A DNA stretch of 32,013 nt from a virus, in the IMG/VR virus record IMGVR_UViG_3300044796_000410, positions 1 to 32,013 of that record; one strand, written 5' to 3'. Of this stretch, positions 1 through 5,411 are shown piece after piece. The position numbers and the translations under genes were made by a program. Each line of letters begins with the position of its first letter. The stretch's first letter is position 1. The notes below the pieces were generated by a model that ran no database searches, had not been told where the DNA came from, and was given only the letters and a program-made list of their open reading frames with translations.

Positions 1-37
1 GATGTATTTAAGAGTGATGTATTTAAGGTGGTAAATA

Positions 38-148
38 ATGTTTAAAGAGATATTTTTTGCAATCATGATAGTCATCGCTGTTAAAGGCTGCATGGTAATT
101 AACCACAAATATCCTTATGTTGAATTCTTTGAATGGCCTACATTATGA
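38..148 (+). CDS. Small membrane or lipoprotein-like protein, 36 aa
   Basis: A short reading frame opens with ATG seven bases after a good ribosome binding site (AAGGTGG at 25-31). The product has a hydrophobic N-terminal half (IFFAIMIVIAVKGC), then a short polar tail rich in aromatic residues. The VKGC stretch at the end of the helix is a poor fit to a lipobox, so a lipoprotein is possible but a one-helix membrane peptide is more likely. The stop overlaps the next start as ATGA. It sits upstream of a lysozyme-like gene, where small lysis accessory proteins are often found; no function can be assigned from sequence. Confidence 0.5.
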   Translation: MFKEIFFAIMIVIAVKGCMVINHKYPYVEFFEWPTL

Positions 149-339
149 GCGTTAGAGAACGAATTAAATCTAGAACCTCGATACATAATGATTTTCTTTC
201 ATTCTTTAATGGATTTAAAAAAGATTTAACATTAAAAACCCATATTGTTTGCCTTAAACCCCCATCTGGTAAAGAATCTTGCATAGAATGTGAGGCTCTT
301 CTAAACTTCATGGATGCCAAAGAGAATCAATCACATTGA
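145..339 (+). CDS. Hypothetical protein, 64 aa
   Basis: I chose the ATG at 145, which overlaps the upstream stop as ATGA and gives MSVRERIKSRTS; an in-frame ATG at 133 lies deeper inside the upstream gene. The protein is basic and has one Cys-x-x-Cys pair (SCIEC) near the C-terminus, which could be half of a zinc site. It overlaps the following VRR-NUC gene by 26 bases, typical of tightly packed phage operons. I do not recognise the family. Confidence 0.5.
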   Translation: MSVRERIKSRTSIHNDFLSFFNGFKKDLTLKTHIVCLKPPSGKESCIECEALLNFMDAKENQSH

Positions 340-703
340 AGATGATGAGCAAGCAGCTCTTTTTCACATCTTAACTATTCGATATCCTGATATTCGTAAA
401 GTCACCTTTGCTATCCCTAATGGGGGTAAGCGCAACATCCGAGAAGCGGCAAGATTAAAAGCCCAAGGTGTCACCCCTGGCGTACCCGATATCTTCTGTG
501 CGCACTCATCAAAAACTCATAATGGTTTATTCATAGAAATGAAAAGACCTATTGTAAAAGGCAAGCCTAAGCCCGTTATAAGCCCTGAGCAAAGAGAAAT
601 GATAATTACACTGCTTGGACAAGGATATTGGGTTCATGTCTGCTATGGAGCTACAGAAGCGCTTAAGGTCATTCTAGAATATTGGAATCTGCCTACCGAG
701 TAA
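314..703 (+). CDS. VRR-NUC domain endonuclease, 129 aa
   Basis: This is a stand-alone VRR-NUC protein, a PD-(D/E)XK-type nuclease common in phages. The pattern is clear: PNGGKRNIREAARLKAQGV (residues 35-53), then PGVPDI (55-60) with the acidic Asp59, GLFIEMKR (71-78) with the Glu75-x-Lys77 core, and the SPEQ helix (90-93). The length is normal for the single-domain form. VRR-NUC proteins cut branched or structured DNA, so a role in resolving recombination or packaging intermediates is likely; that role is inferred from the family. The domain call is firm and the biological role is not. Confidence 0.92.
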   Translation: MPKRINHIEDDEQAALFHILTIRYPDIRKVTFAIPNGGKRNIREAARLKAQGVTPGVPDIFCAHSSKTHNGLFIEMKRPIVKGKPKPVISPEQREMIITLLGQGYWVHVCYGATEALKVILEYWNLPTE

Positions 704-729
704 CTATACTCTGGATAGAGGTAGAGATT

Positions 730-1218
730 ATGTCAATGAATGTTAATCAACTAATAGAGCTTATTATTCGTCCTGCGCTTAAGCAGATGGATGCACATAA
801 CTCTGGTGCTGAGCAATTGGTTGTGGGCACGTGCGCCAAAGAGAGTGCTTTGGGGTTTTATGTCCATCAATTAGGGGAAGGTCCTGCGTTGGGTATATTC
901 CAGATGGAGCCTGCGACTTATGATAATCTTTGGAATCAATATTTGGTTGATCAAGATAGAACTAAGCGTTTAATACTGAGTTCATGTGGTTATAGTGTTG
1001 TGCCGCCTGCTGATAGATTAATTACAGATTTTAAACTAGCTGCGATGATGTGTCGGGCTAGATATTTATGGGTAAGCCATCCTTTACCTAATTTTGGAGA
1101 TATAAATGGGCAAGCTACTTACTGGGCTAAATACTATAATGGAAACCCTATTACCGGGGTTCCAAGCGCGTACGTCGAAGCTTATACAAAGCTCGTTGGC
1201 GGATATTATGCAAAGTAA
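730..1218 (+). CDS. Lysozyme/transglycosylase-like peptidoglycan hydrolase, 162 aa
   Basis: The start at 730 (MSMNVNQLIE) follows an AGAGG ribosome site at 717-721; the longer frame from 682 would begin inside the VRR-NUC gene. The protein has the AKESALG stretch (residues 36-42) with a candidate catalytic Glu38, followed by GPALGIFQMEPATY (51-64), the pattern seen in lysozyme-like phage hydrolases of the lytic transglycosylase fold. A late WAKYYNG segment also fits. No signal peptide is evident, so export would need a holin or structural delivery. The next two genes encode one-helix membrane proteins, which makes a lysis cassette plausible. An alternative is a virion-associated hydrolase used at DNA entry. 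Confidence 0.75.
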   Translation: MSMNVNQLIELIIRPALKQMDAHNSGAEQLVVGTCAKESALGFYVHQLGEGPALGIFQMEPATYDNLWNQYLVDQDRTKRLILSSCGYSVVPPADRLITDFKLAAMMCRARYLWVSHPLPNFGDINGQATYWAKYYNGNPITGVPSAYVEAYTKLVGGYYAK

Positions 1219-1378
1219 ATGGAAAAAATATGCACTATTGCTAGCTCTTTTAGCAATAGTATTGCCTCTTAATTATTATCTTTTTAAAGATACACCTAAT
1301 GTTGTTGTTGAGAAAGAGGAAGAAGCGGTTATTAAAGAAGTGACGGGTATTGATATTGATTTCACAACTATCCCCTAA
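1208..1378 (+). CDS. One-helix membrane protein, 56 aa (paralogue 1)
   Basis: The start ATG at 1208 lies within the last codons of the hydrolase gene and gives MQSKWKKYALLLALLAIVLP; the long upstream extension in this frame runs through the hydrolase and is not credible. The layout is a short basic N-terminus, one strong membrane helix (residues 8-25), and an acidic tail ending in VIKEVTGIDIDFTTIP. The tail matches the next gene (VIKSITGIDVDLNP), so the two are paralogues. A holin or spanin-like lysis role is suggested by position only. Confidence 0.65.
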   Translation: MQSKWKKYALLLALLAIVLPLNYYLFKDTPNVVVEKEEEAVIKEVTGIDIDFTTIP

Positions 1379-1387
1379 GGATTTTAT

Positions 1388-1576
1388 ATGAAAAGTATAT
1401 TGTGTATTCTCACTAAGTTTCCAATAATATGCGCAGGGGTTATATTTTTAATCTTTGCTGCACCTATCAATTATCTATTTCTAAGTGACCAACCTAATAA
1501 TCCTTTAGAGCAAGCAGAAGAGATTGTAATCAAATCGATTACTGGGATTGATGTTGATTTGAATCCGCAAGACTAA
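1388..1576 (+). CDS. One-helix membrane protein, 62 aa (paralogue 2)
   Basis: The gene starts nine bases after the previous stop, behind AAGGATT at 1377-1383. The protein has a helix at residues 12-32, the motif PINYLFLSDQPNN (compare PLNYYLFKDTPN in the neighbour) and the acidic tail IVIKSITGIDVDLNPQD. The shared helix, NY.F turn and TGID tail point to an old tandem duplication. Its last 38 bases overlap the 3' end of a convergent minus-strand gene and no terminator is visible between them. Confidence 0.7.
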   Translation: MKSILCILTKFPIICAGVIFLIFAAPINYLFLSDQPNNPLEQAEEIVIKSITGIDVDLNPQD

Positions 1577-1979
1577 AAAGTTGTTCGGCAATGATTCGTA
1601 TTTCTTCTTTAAGATTTTCATTTTCCTCTAATGCTTTACATAAAGCCTCATTGGTAGCCATATTGTTTTCCTTCCATTTCTGCTTTGACTCATAAAGATT
1701 TACACGAATCTTTACTGCTGTTTCTAGTTGTCTTTTAAGCTTATCGTTTTCTTCGAATAATTTATGGTTAGATTCTAAAACAGCTTTATCCAATAAAGAA
1801 CTTGAGCCATTTTTCTTTCCTTCTTCATACGCCTCATTTAATAAATCTAAAATTTGGGAACATAAAACAGGCGCCGGAGGCATATATCTAAATGATACAT
1901 TAAATATATTATATCCGTTATTAAAAAAACTATATATGTCCAAATTATTATCAAATTTATAGGTGTATTTATCTGTCAT
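1539..1979 (-). CDS. Coiled-coil hypothetical protein, 146 aa
   Basis: The start MTDKYTYKFD overlaps the upstream stop by one base (TAATG). From about residue 67 to the end the protein is rich in Lys, Glu, Leu and Asn with heptad-like spacing (LFEENDKLKRQLETAV, LCKALEENENLKEEI), consistent with a coiled coil. The MTDKYT start and a segment I..L.NEAYEEGKK are shared with the upstream gene, so these look like paralogues, with the coiled coil added or retained only here. Function is unknown. Confidence 0.65.
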   Translation of the reverse strand: MTDKYTYKFDNNLDIYSFFNNGYNIFNVSFRYMPPAPVLCSQILDLLNEAYEEGKKNGSSSLLDKAVLESNHKLFEENDKLKRQLETAVKIRVNLYESKQKWKENNMATNEALCKALEENENLKEEIRIIAEQLFSLADSNQHQSQ

Positions 1980-2170
1980 TATGTTACCGCCTTAAGAATA
2001 TCATTTGCTCCGTCACGATATCCTTGGCTATAAACTTCGTTAGATGATTGATTATTAAGGGCCTCCTCCTTCCCTTTCCTATAAGCATCGTTCATTAATT
2101 CTGTAATATAGTCTATATCGCTAGTAGATATAATGGACTTAACATATTCTGCTGTATATTTATCTGTCAT
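1979..2170 (-). CDS. Hypothetical protein, 63 aa
   Basis: The ATG overlaps the upstream stop as ATGA. The protein is small and charged (MTDKYTAEYVKSII... ELMNDAYRKGKEEALNNQ). Its N-terminus and the NDAYRKGKEEA helix match the next gene, so it appears to be a shorter paralogue. A second similar helix (YSQGYRDGANDILKAV) repeats the A/Y-x-x-G-x pattern inside the protein. No family recognised. Confidence 0.6.
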   Translation of the reverse strand: MTDKYTAEYVKSIISTSDIDYITELMNDAYRKGKEEALNNQSSNEVYSQGYRDGANDILKAVT

Positions 2171-2541
2171 TGAATCTCCTCCAAATCAACCTTAACATCC
2201 TTTAATACCTGCTCTATCTTCTCTTTAGTAGTTAAACTTTCCCAGTTCTGAGGTTTCTCAATCTTATAGAAATTAAGAATAGCCTCAACAGATTTAATAA
2301 TAATAACCTCAGGAAACCCAACAGGATTAAACTGTGCAAGATACATTGCCAATGCATTAATAAAATGAACCTGATTTCCAGACCCTTGAACACCCGCAGC
2401 CTTGATATTAGCTATCTCATTAACCATCTTAGACCGAAGACTATCGCTATAATCATGCTCTAAACAGGCATGCGCTATCTCTTCAGCAACACGAGCTAAT
2501 TTATATACTTCCCATAATTCTTCTATTGTTTTAATACTCAT
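2167..2541 (-). CDS. Hypothetical protein, 124 aa
   Basis: A helical soluble protein beginning MSIKTIEELWEVYKLARVAE, with a good ribosome site on the minus strand (AAAGGAAATAAA just before the ATG). Segments such as IAHACLEHDYSDSLRSKMVNE and FINALAMYLAQFNPVGFPE suggest alpha-helical packing. It is the first protein gene downstream of the tRNA in this operon and is coupled to the next gene by an ATGA overlap. I do not recognise a family. Confidence 0.65.
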   Translation of the reverse strand: MSIKTIEELWEVYKLARVAEEIAHACLEHDYSDSLRSKMVNEIANIKAAGVQGSGNQVHFINALAMYLAQFNPVGFPEVIIIKSVEAILNFYKIEKPQNWESLTTKEKIEQVLKDVKVDLEEIQ

Positions 2542-2560
2542 TTTATTTCCTTTAATAAGT

Positions 2561-2636
2561 TGGCTCCCTGAACTGGATTCGAGCCAATAACCAACACGTT
2601 AACAGCATGTCGCACTACCAATTGTGCTATGTGGGA
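2561..2636 (-). tRNA. tRNA-Asn (GTT)
   Basis: A complete cloverleaf can be drawn on the minus strand, 76 nt long with an encoded CCA end. The D stem is GCAC/GTGC, the anticodon stem ACATG/CGTGT (one G-T pair) holds the loop CTGTTAA with anticodon GTT, the variable loop has 5 nt, and the T stem ATTGG/CCAGT holds CTCGAAT. The acceptor stem is TCCCACA/TCAGGGA, which has mismatches at pairs 5 and 6 (A-A and C-C), and position 54 is C rather than T. These faults raise the chance that it is decaying or needs editing, but identity as Asn is clear. It lies in the middle of the leftward operon. Confidence 0.88.
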
Positions 2637-2659
2637 ATAATAATTTAATTAGATACTCA

Positions 2660-2763
2660 CCCATAAAATACAACCATCAGACCGGTTATCTGGAAATAGG
2701 AATATCCAACTTAAGCTTTGCTTCAATCAGGTTAAGTTAAGCCCAATGATTGTATTTTATGGG
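2660..2763 (-). repeat. 104-bp element bounded by 18-bp inverted repeats; candidate structured RNA or MITE-like
   Basis: The ends 2660-2677 and 2746-2763 are inverted repeats matching at 17 of 18 positions. The single mismatch (C2674 against A2749) becomes a G-U pair in a minus-strand transcript, so all 18 pairs can form in RNA made from the leftward operon. Inside, the minus strand can form further small helices: AACTTAA with TTAAGTT, and CAGA with TCTG. It lies between the glycine-rich repeat genes and the tRNA. I see no clear target-site duplication, so an RNA domain is at least as likely as a miniature mobile element. Confidence 0.6.
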
Positions 2764-2765
2764 AT

Positions 2766-3107
2766 CTAGCCACCGCCACCGCCACCGACATCGCCATAGC
2801 CATCGCCATCGCCACTGCCATAGCCATAGCCACCGCCATAGCCATCGCCATCGCCACCGCCACCGCCATAGCCACCGCCATCGCCATCGCCATCGCCACC
2901 GCCACCGCCATAGCCATGGCCATAGCCATGGCCATAGCCATCGCCACCGCCATCGCCACCGCCATAGCCATAGCCATCGCCATCGCCATAGCCATAGCCA
3001 TAGCCATAGCCATAGCCACCGCCATCGCCCTCGCCATCGCCATCGCCCTCGCCATAGCCATAGCCATAGCCACCGCCATAGCCATAGCCAAATCTAATAT
3101 CACTCAT
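2766..3107 (-). CDS. Gly-Tyr-Asp repeat protein, copy 2, 113 aa
   Basis: The frame opens MSDIRFGYGYGGG and then consists almost wholly of Gly-Tyr-Gly-Asp dipeptide units, ending in a run of Gly just before the stop. The start codon lies inside the stop region of copy 1 (CATGAGTGA), exactly as copy 1 lies against the gene upstream of it. That repeated stop/start arrangement is why I prefer this frame over the Ala-Met frame and the plus-strand His-Arg frames, which are also open because the hexamer has no stops. Similar GYGDG-rich proteins occur in many phages without known function. Expression is plausible by translational coupling but not shown. Confidence 0.5.
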   Translation of the reverse strand: MSDIRFGYGYGGGYGYGYGEGDGDGEGDGGGYGYGYGYGYGDGDGYGYGGGDGGGDGYGHGYGHGYGGGGGDGDGDGGGYGGGGGDGDGYGGGYGYGSGDGDGYGDVGGGGGG

Positions 3108-3352
3108 GACAGGAGCCATAGCCATCGCCATCGCCCTCGCCATAGCCATAGCCATCGCCATAGCCATCGCCATCGCCATAGCCATCGCCATCGCCATCGT
3201 CATCGCAATAGCCATCGCCATCGCCATAGCCACCGCCATCGCCATCGCCATAGCCACCGCCATCGCCATCGCCATAGCCATCGCCATCGCCATAGCCATC
3301 GCCATAGCCATAGCCATAGCCACCGCCATCGCCATCGCCATCGCCATAGCCA
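2769..3352. repeat. Degenerate hexanucleotide repeat, two arrays
   Basis: About 580 bp are built from GCCATM/GCCACC-type hexamers (plus strand), split by a 26-bp non-repeat spacer near 3088-3113 that recurs after the second array near 3351-3376. The unit length is a multiple of three, so gain or loss of units keeps the coding frame of the glycine-rich genes. Units vary chiefly at one base (GCCATC, GCCATA, GCCACC). Such arrays expand and contract by slippage or recombination, and assembly of this stretch from short reads may be unreliable. Confidence 0.9.
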
Positions 3353-3369
3353 AATCTAATATCACTCAT
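3100..3369 (-). CDS. Gly-Tyr-Asp repeat protein, copy 1, 89 aa
   Basis: The ATG at 3369 overlaps the end of the DUF6948-like gene (TGT CAT GAG TGA contains ATGAGTGA). The protein starts MSDIRFGYGDGDG, continues as GYG/GDG units with rare Glu and Cys substitutions, and ends GSCHE, the same CHE end as the upstream gene because the overlap sequence is reused. The 262-bp offset between copy 1 and copy 2 starts marks a tandem duplication of the start plus array. The sequence is low in complexity and would be flexible and acidic. No function is known; an artefactual frame cannot be excluded. Confidence 0.5.
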   Translation of the reverse strand: MSDIRFGYGDGDGDGGGYGYGYGDGYGDGDGYGDGDGGGYGDGDGGGYGDGDGYCDDDGDGDGYGDGDGYGDGYGYGEGDGDGYGSCHE

Positions 3370-3670
3370 GACAGGTCCAAACAGGAACATCCCTGATTGA
3401 TTTCTTAGCTTTTTCTGTAATTGGAATTATTTCTATTACATTAGATAAAGTTACCTCAGATACCACGCATGGAAATTTACATTTATCAGATTTAGAAGTT
3501 CCATTAGTAGCAAGCTCAGATAAAGATGCAGCCCCTTCCCACCTCCAAATTCTACGAGCATCAGTTAAGGTGGCAACAGTAACTTCATCATTAATTTCTT
3601 TAATATATCCTGCGAACACACCAGCAGAATAGGTCCTAACCATATACATCTGTTCTTTTGAAAAATTCAT
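3362..3670 (-). CDS. DUF6948-like phage protein, 102 aa
   Basis: The pattern MVRTYSAGVFAGYIKE, then LTDARRIWRWEGAASLSELA, then a basic segment and IEIIPITEKAKKSIRDVPVW near the end is the one I associate with the small phage family DUF6948. The family is widespread in tailed phages, usually near early genes, and has no assigned activity. It starts behind a good ribosome site (AGGAGATGAT) and is the first gene of the leftward operon driven from the 3786-3814 promoter. Its 3' end overlaps the start of the glycine-rich repeat gene. The family name is from memory; the coding call is firm. Confidence 0.8.
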   Translation of the reverse strand: MNFSKEQMYMVRTYSAGVFAGYIKEINDEVTVATLTDARRIWRWEGAASLSELATNGTSKSDKCKFPCVVSEVTLSNVIEIIPITEKAKKSIRDVPVWTCHE

Positions 3671-3692
3671 ATCATCTCCTATGTTTATAAAT

Positions 3693-3777
3693 AATGAATC
3701 AATGGTGACAATGTGTGGACTAAAACACCTACAAAACGGTTAAATTAAAGTAAGATGTACTTCACCATCAATTCATT
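3693..3777. promoter_or_regulatory. Interrupted inverted repeat, operator pair candidate
   Basis: AATGAATCAATGGTGA at 3693-3708 reads as an inverted copy of TTCACCATCAATTCATT at 3761-3777, with two internal mismatches. The arms are about 52 bp apart, a distance that suits two operator sites or a looped complex. The right arm abuts the start of the leftward promoter. A regulator binding here, such as the Cro-like protein encoded next door, would control the leftward operon. The regulator assignment is inference. Confidence 0.55.
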
Positions 3778-3785
3778 ACAAACAA

Positions 3786-3814
3786 AGTATATTTACACAT
3801 CCGTATTTAGTCAA
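3786..3814 (-). promoter_or_regulatory. Sigma70 promoter, leftward early operon
   Basis: On the minus strand TTGACT (3814-3809) is followed after exactly 17 bases by TATACT (3791-3786), a near-consensus pair. The start point would fall near 3779, at the edge of the right arm of the inverted repeat 3761-3777, so a protein bound there could block it. It drives the DUF6948-like gene, the repeat genes, the tRNA and the genes down to 1539. Confidence 0.75.
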
Positions 3815-3821
3815 GAAGAAA

Positions 3822-3850
3822 TTGATATGTTTTTATAAATAAGATACAAT
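3822..3850 (+). promoter_or_regulatory. Sigma70 promoter, rightward early operon
   Basis: TTGATA (3822-3827), 17-base spacer, TACAAT (3845-3850). The start point would lie near 3857, giving a short leader that carries the GAAGGAG ribosome site (3864-3870) of the Cro-like gene. It is back to back with the leftward promoter, the usual shape of a phage early control region. Confidence 0.72.
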
Positions 3851-3875
3851 ACTTAAAAACCACGAAGGAGTCATG

Positions 3876-4202
3876 ATGAAAAGAATACACATATTTGAAG
3901 AGCCAATTAAGTTTGAAACGCCTGCTCATGAAAAGGCGCACGCAGCATGGTTAAAAGCTATGGAAATAGGAGGTGGTCATGTGATGGTCAGCCAAATACT
4001 TAATTTAAACTGGTCAAGATTAAGTAACATTACAAATGGACAGATTATTAAAGAGGAAGGTTACCGAAAACAATGCTTTCCTACGGCTGAGCAAGCCATT
4101 AAAGTATCTTTATTGACCAATTGTAAAGTGACAGCTGAACAGTTGCTGCCTGGTTATGATTTTAAATATATTTATAAGTATGCAAAAGCGAGAAAAAAAT
4201 GA
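3876..4202 (+). CDS. Cro-like helix-turn-helix regulator, 108 aa
   Basis: I take the second of two adjacent ATGs (3876), because it sits five bases after GAAGGAG while the first (3873) is only two bases away. The middle of the protein, GGGHVMVSQILNLNWSRLSNITNG, has the spacing of a helix-turn-helix, and the following FPTAEQAIKVSLLTNCKVTAEQLLPGYDF resembles the end of Cro/YdaS-type phage regulators. It is the first gene of the rightward operon and lies beside the divergent promoters. Its likely targets are the inverted-repeat arms at 3693-3777. I see no cleavage domain, so it is not a classical LexA-type CI repressor. Confidence 0.65.
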   Translation: MKRIHIFEEPIKFETPAHEKAHAAWLKAMEIGGGHVMVSQILNLNWSRLSNITNGQIIKEEGYRKQCFPTAEQAIKVSLLTNCKVTAEQLLPGYDFKYIYKYAKARKK

Positions 4203-4306
4203 ATCACGAAGAAGAGATAGAAAAGCTAAAAAAGTCTGTATCTGATTTAAGGTGGGTAGTAGCTGGATTATTTCTTGGTTATATATGGATAGTAATGGGT
4301 TGGTAA
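4199..4306 (+). CDS. Small one-helix membrane protein, 35 aa
   Basis: An ATGA overlap couples this frame to the regulator gene. The product has an acidic/basic N-terminal helix (MNHEEEIEKLKKSVSDLR) and one membrane helix (WVVAGLFLGYIWIVMGW). Small proteins of this shape are common in phage early operons; function unknown. A GC-rich hairpin follows the stop within ten bases. Confidence 0.55.
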   Translation: MNHEEEIEKLKKSVSDLRWVVAGLFLGYIWIVMGW

Positions 4307-4312
4307 TAAAAT

Positions 4313-4335
4313 AAGGGGGTCGACAAAACCCCCTT
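4313..4335. terminator. Hairpin AAGGGGGT/ACCCCCTT
   Basis: An eight-pair stem (4313-4320 with 4328-4335) closes a seven-base loop just after the small membrane gene. The plus strand has no U-run after it, while the minus strand reads into ATTTTATTA, so it would end leftward transcripts better than rightward ones. It may instead act as an mRNA end-protecting hairpin. Confidence 0.5.
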
Positions 4336-4364
4336 CATGACTGACTACATTAAGGAAAAAGAAC

Positions 4365-4392
4365 TTGAACATAGTAGGATTGGTACTACACT
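4365..4392 (+). promoter_or_regulatory. Weak sigma70 promoter candidate
   Basis: TTGAAC (4365-4370) and TACACT (4387-4392) are separated by 16 bases, each matching consensus at four of six positions. It lies after the hairpin at 4313-4335 and before the putative replication gene, so it could give that gene its own transcript. Weak evidence. Confidence 0.3.
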
Positions 4393-4402
4393 CAATGAAT
4401 GC

Positions 4403-4426
4403 AGTGCTTGTGGTAAGCACTTTTTC
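4403..4426 (+). terminator. Intrinsic terminator or attenuator before the replication gene
   Basis: AGTGCTT (4403-4409) pairs perfectly with AAGCACT (4415-4421) around a five-base loop, and the 3' arm runs directly into TTTTC. This is a small intrinsic terminator placed in the leader of the putative replication gene, 32 bases before its ribosome site, so it looks like an attenuation point. A palindromic operator is the alternative. Confidence 0.5.
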
Positions 4427-4457
4427 AATTAACATCTACCTAATACCGAGGTTTAAA

Positions 4458-5411
4458 ATGTCAATACACTCGCTTAATAGTTTAGTCTACTCTCAATCAT
4501 ATTTCAACACATTAAATTCTCTTAAAGATCAACTTAATGAAATCTTAGGTCATAGAAGAGCCTCCATGTGGTTAGATCTATGGCGTATCTCCCATTCAGG
4601 CAAGCTTATAATAAAAGAAGCTTACTCATATCTAGCGGGAATATGGAAATGCTGTCGCAGAACTGCTATTCGAAATATCAAAGCTATGGAGGAAATGGGG
4701 TTTGTTATAAGGCATATAAATAAATTAAAGTTTAACCTTAATGCAGCCAATGATTATAGGGTATGCACTCCCAATGAAGTATTAAAAATCATTAAGGGGT
4801 TTTACCAAAGAAGACAAAACATTCCTAATATAGATTATTCAGTTCAGTATGACCATATGGCGGATATATGCAAGTTGGAAAACGAGGTAAAAACAACCCA
4901 GGATAGAGAAATACCCAAAGAGGGTGACACAAGAGATTTATTAGACATGAATATTCCCCAGGTAAAAGGAAGCATAGGGTCAATGCTAGATAGGATTAAA
5001 GAAAGATTGAGGTCCAAAAAACATGATGAAATTGAACAAGTTATAGGGGGGGGTGGTGACACTAGTGTCACTGAAGAAGAAATAGATATTAAGATATATA
5101 ATAAGTCCGAGCCAAAGGCTCGTCCTATGAGTGTTTTCAACACTATGGTTGAAGAAAAAGAGCCACCAAGAATAATATCTGATGATATCAAGCGAGCAGC
5201 GTGGTCGTTTATTCAGGAAGATTATTACATATCAGACAAGCAGAAGGTCTACAGAGAGTTTTTATTCTTTGCTGCAAACAACCATGGGTTCACCCCAAAC
5301 TATTCTCTAAACGTCTTTAGGAAGCTTATACGTCAGAATAAGTGGTCTACGCCAAAGGGAATGAGGAATATAGATCTTGAGCTTGAGTACGCTTACAGGC
5401 AATTCATATGA
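4458..5411 (+). CDS. Putative replication protein with winged-helix N-terminal domain, 317 aa
   Basis: The ATG at 4458 follows GAGG (4448-4451) at a six-base spacing; an in-frame TTG at 4365 lies in the promoter/attenuator leader and is rejected. Residues roughly 35-100 (ILGHRRASMWLDLWRISHSG, KCCRRTAIRNIKAMEEMGFV) look like a winged helix-turn-helix as in phage O-type replication initiators. A long polar linker holds a run of eight G bases. The C-terminal part (AAWSFIQEDYYISDKQKVYR ... LIRQNKWSTPKGM) is a separate folded region. No helicase Walker motif is present, so if it is a replication protein it is an initiator or loader. A DNA-binding regulator is the alternative. Confidence 0.55.
   Translation: MSIHSLNSLVYSQSYFNTLNSLKDQLNEILGHRRASMWLDLWRISHSGKLIIKEAYSYLAGIWKCCRRTAIRNIKAMEEMGFVIRHINKLKFNLNAANDYRVCTPNEVLKIIKGFYQRRQNIPNIDYSVQYDHMADICKLENEVKTTQDREIPKEGDTRDLLDMNIPQVKGSIGSMLDRIKERLRSKKHDEIEQVIGGGGDTSVTEEEIDIKIYNKSEPKARPMSVFNTMVEEKEPPRIISDDIKRAAWSFIQEDYYISDKQKVYREFLFFAANNHGFTPNYSLNVFRKLIRQNKWSTPKGMRNIDLELEYAYRQFI

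Noticed and set aside
2660-2763. Rho-independent terminator between the repeat gene and the tRNA
   Set aside because: The arms are 68 bp apart, AT-rich and not followed by a U-run.
2750-3097. Plus-strand frames rich in His-Arg-His-Ser through the hexamer arrays
   Set aside because: Open only because the repeat has no stops in any frame; no ribosome site or coupling supports them.
2732-3103. Minus-strand Ala-Met repeat frame
   Set aside because: The GYG frame has the duplicated stop/start coupling; the Ala-Met frame begins at ATTAGATTT-type non-ATG codons and has no ribosome site. Kept as an open point in the findings.
2769-3352. CRISPR array
   Set aside because: Units are contiguous hexamers without unique spacers.
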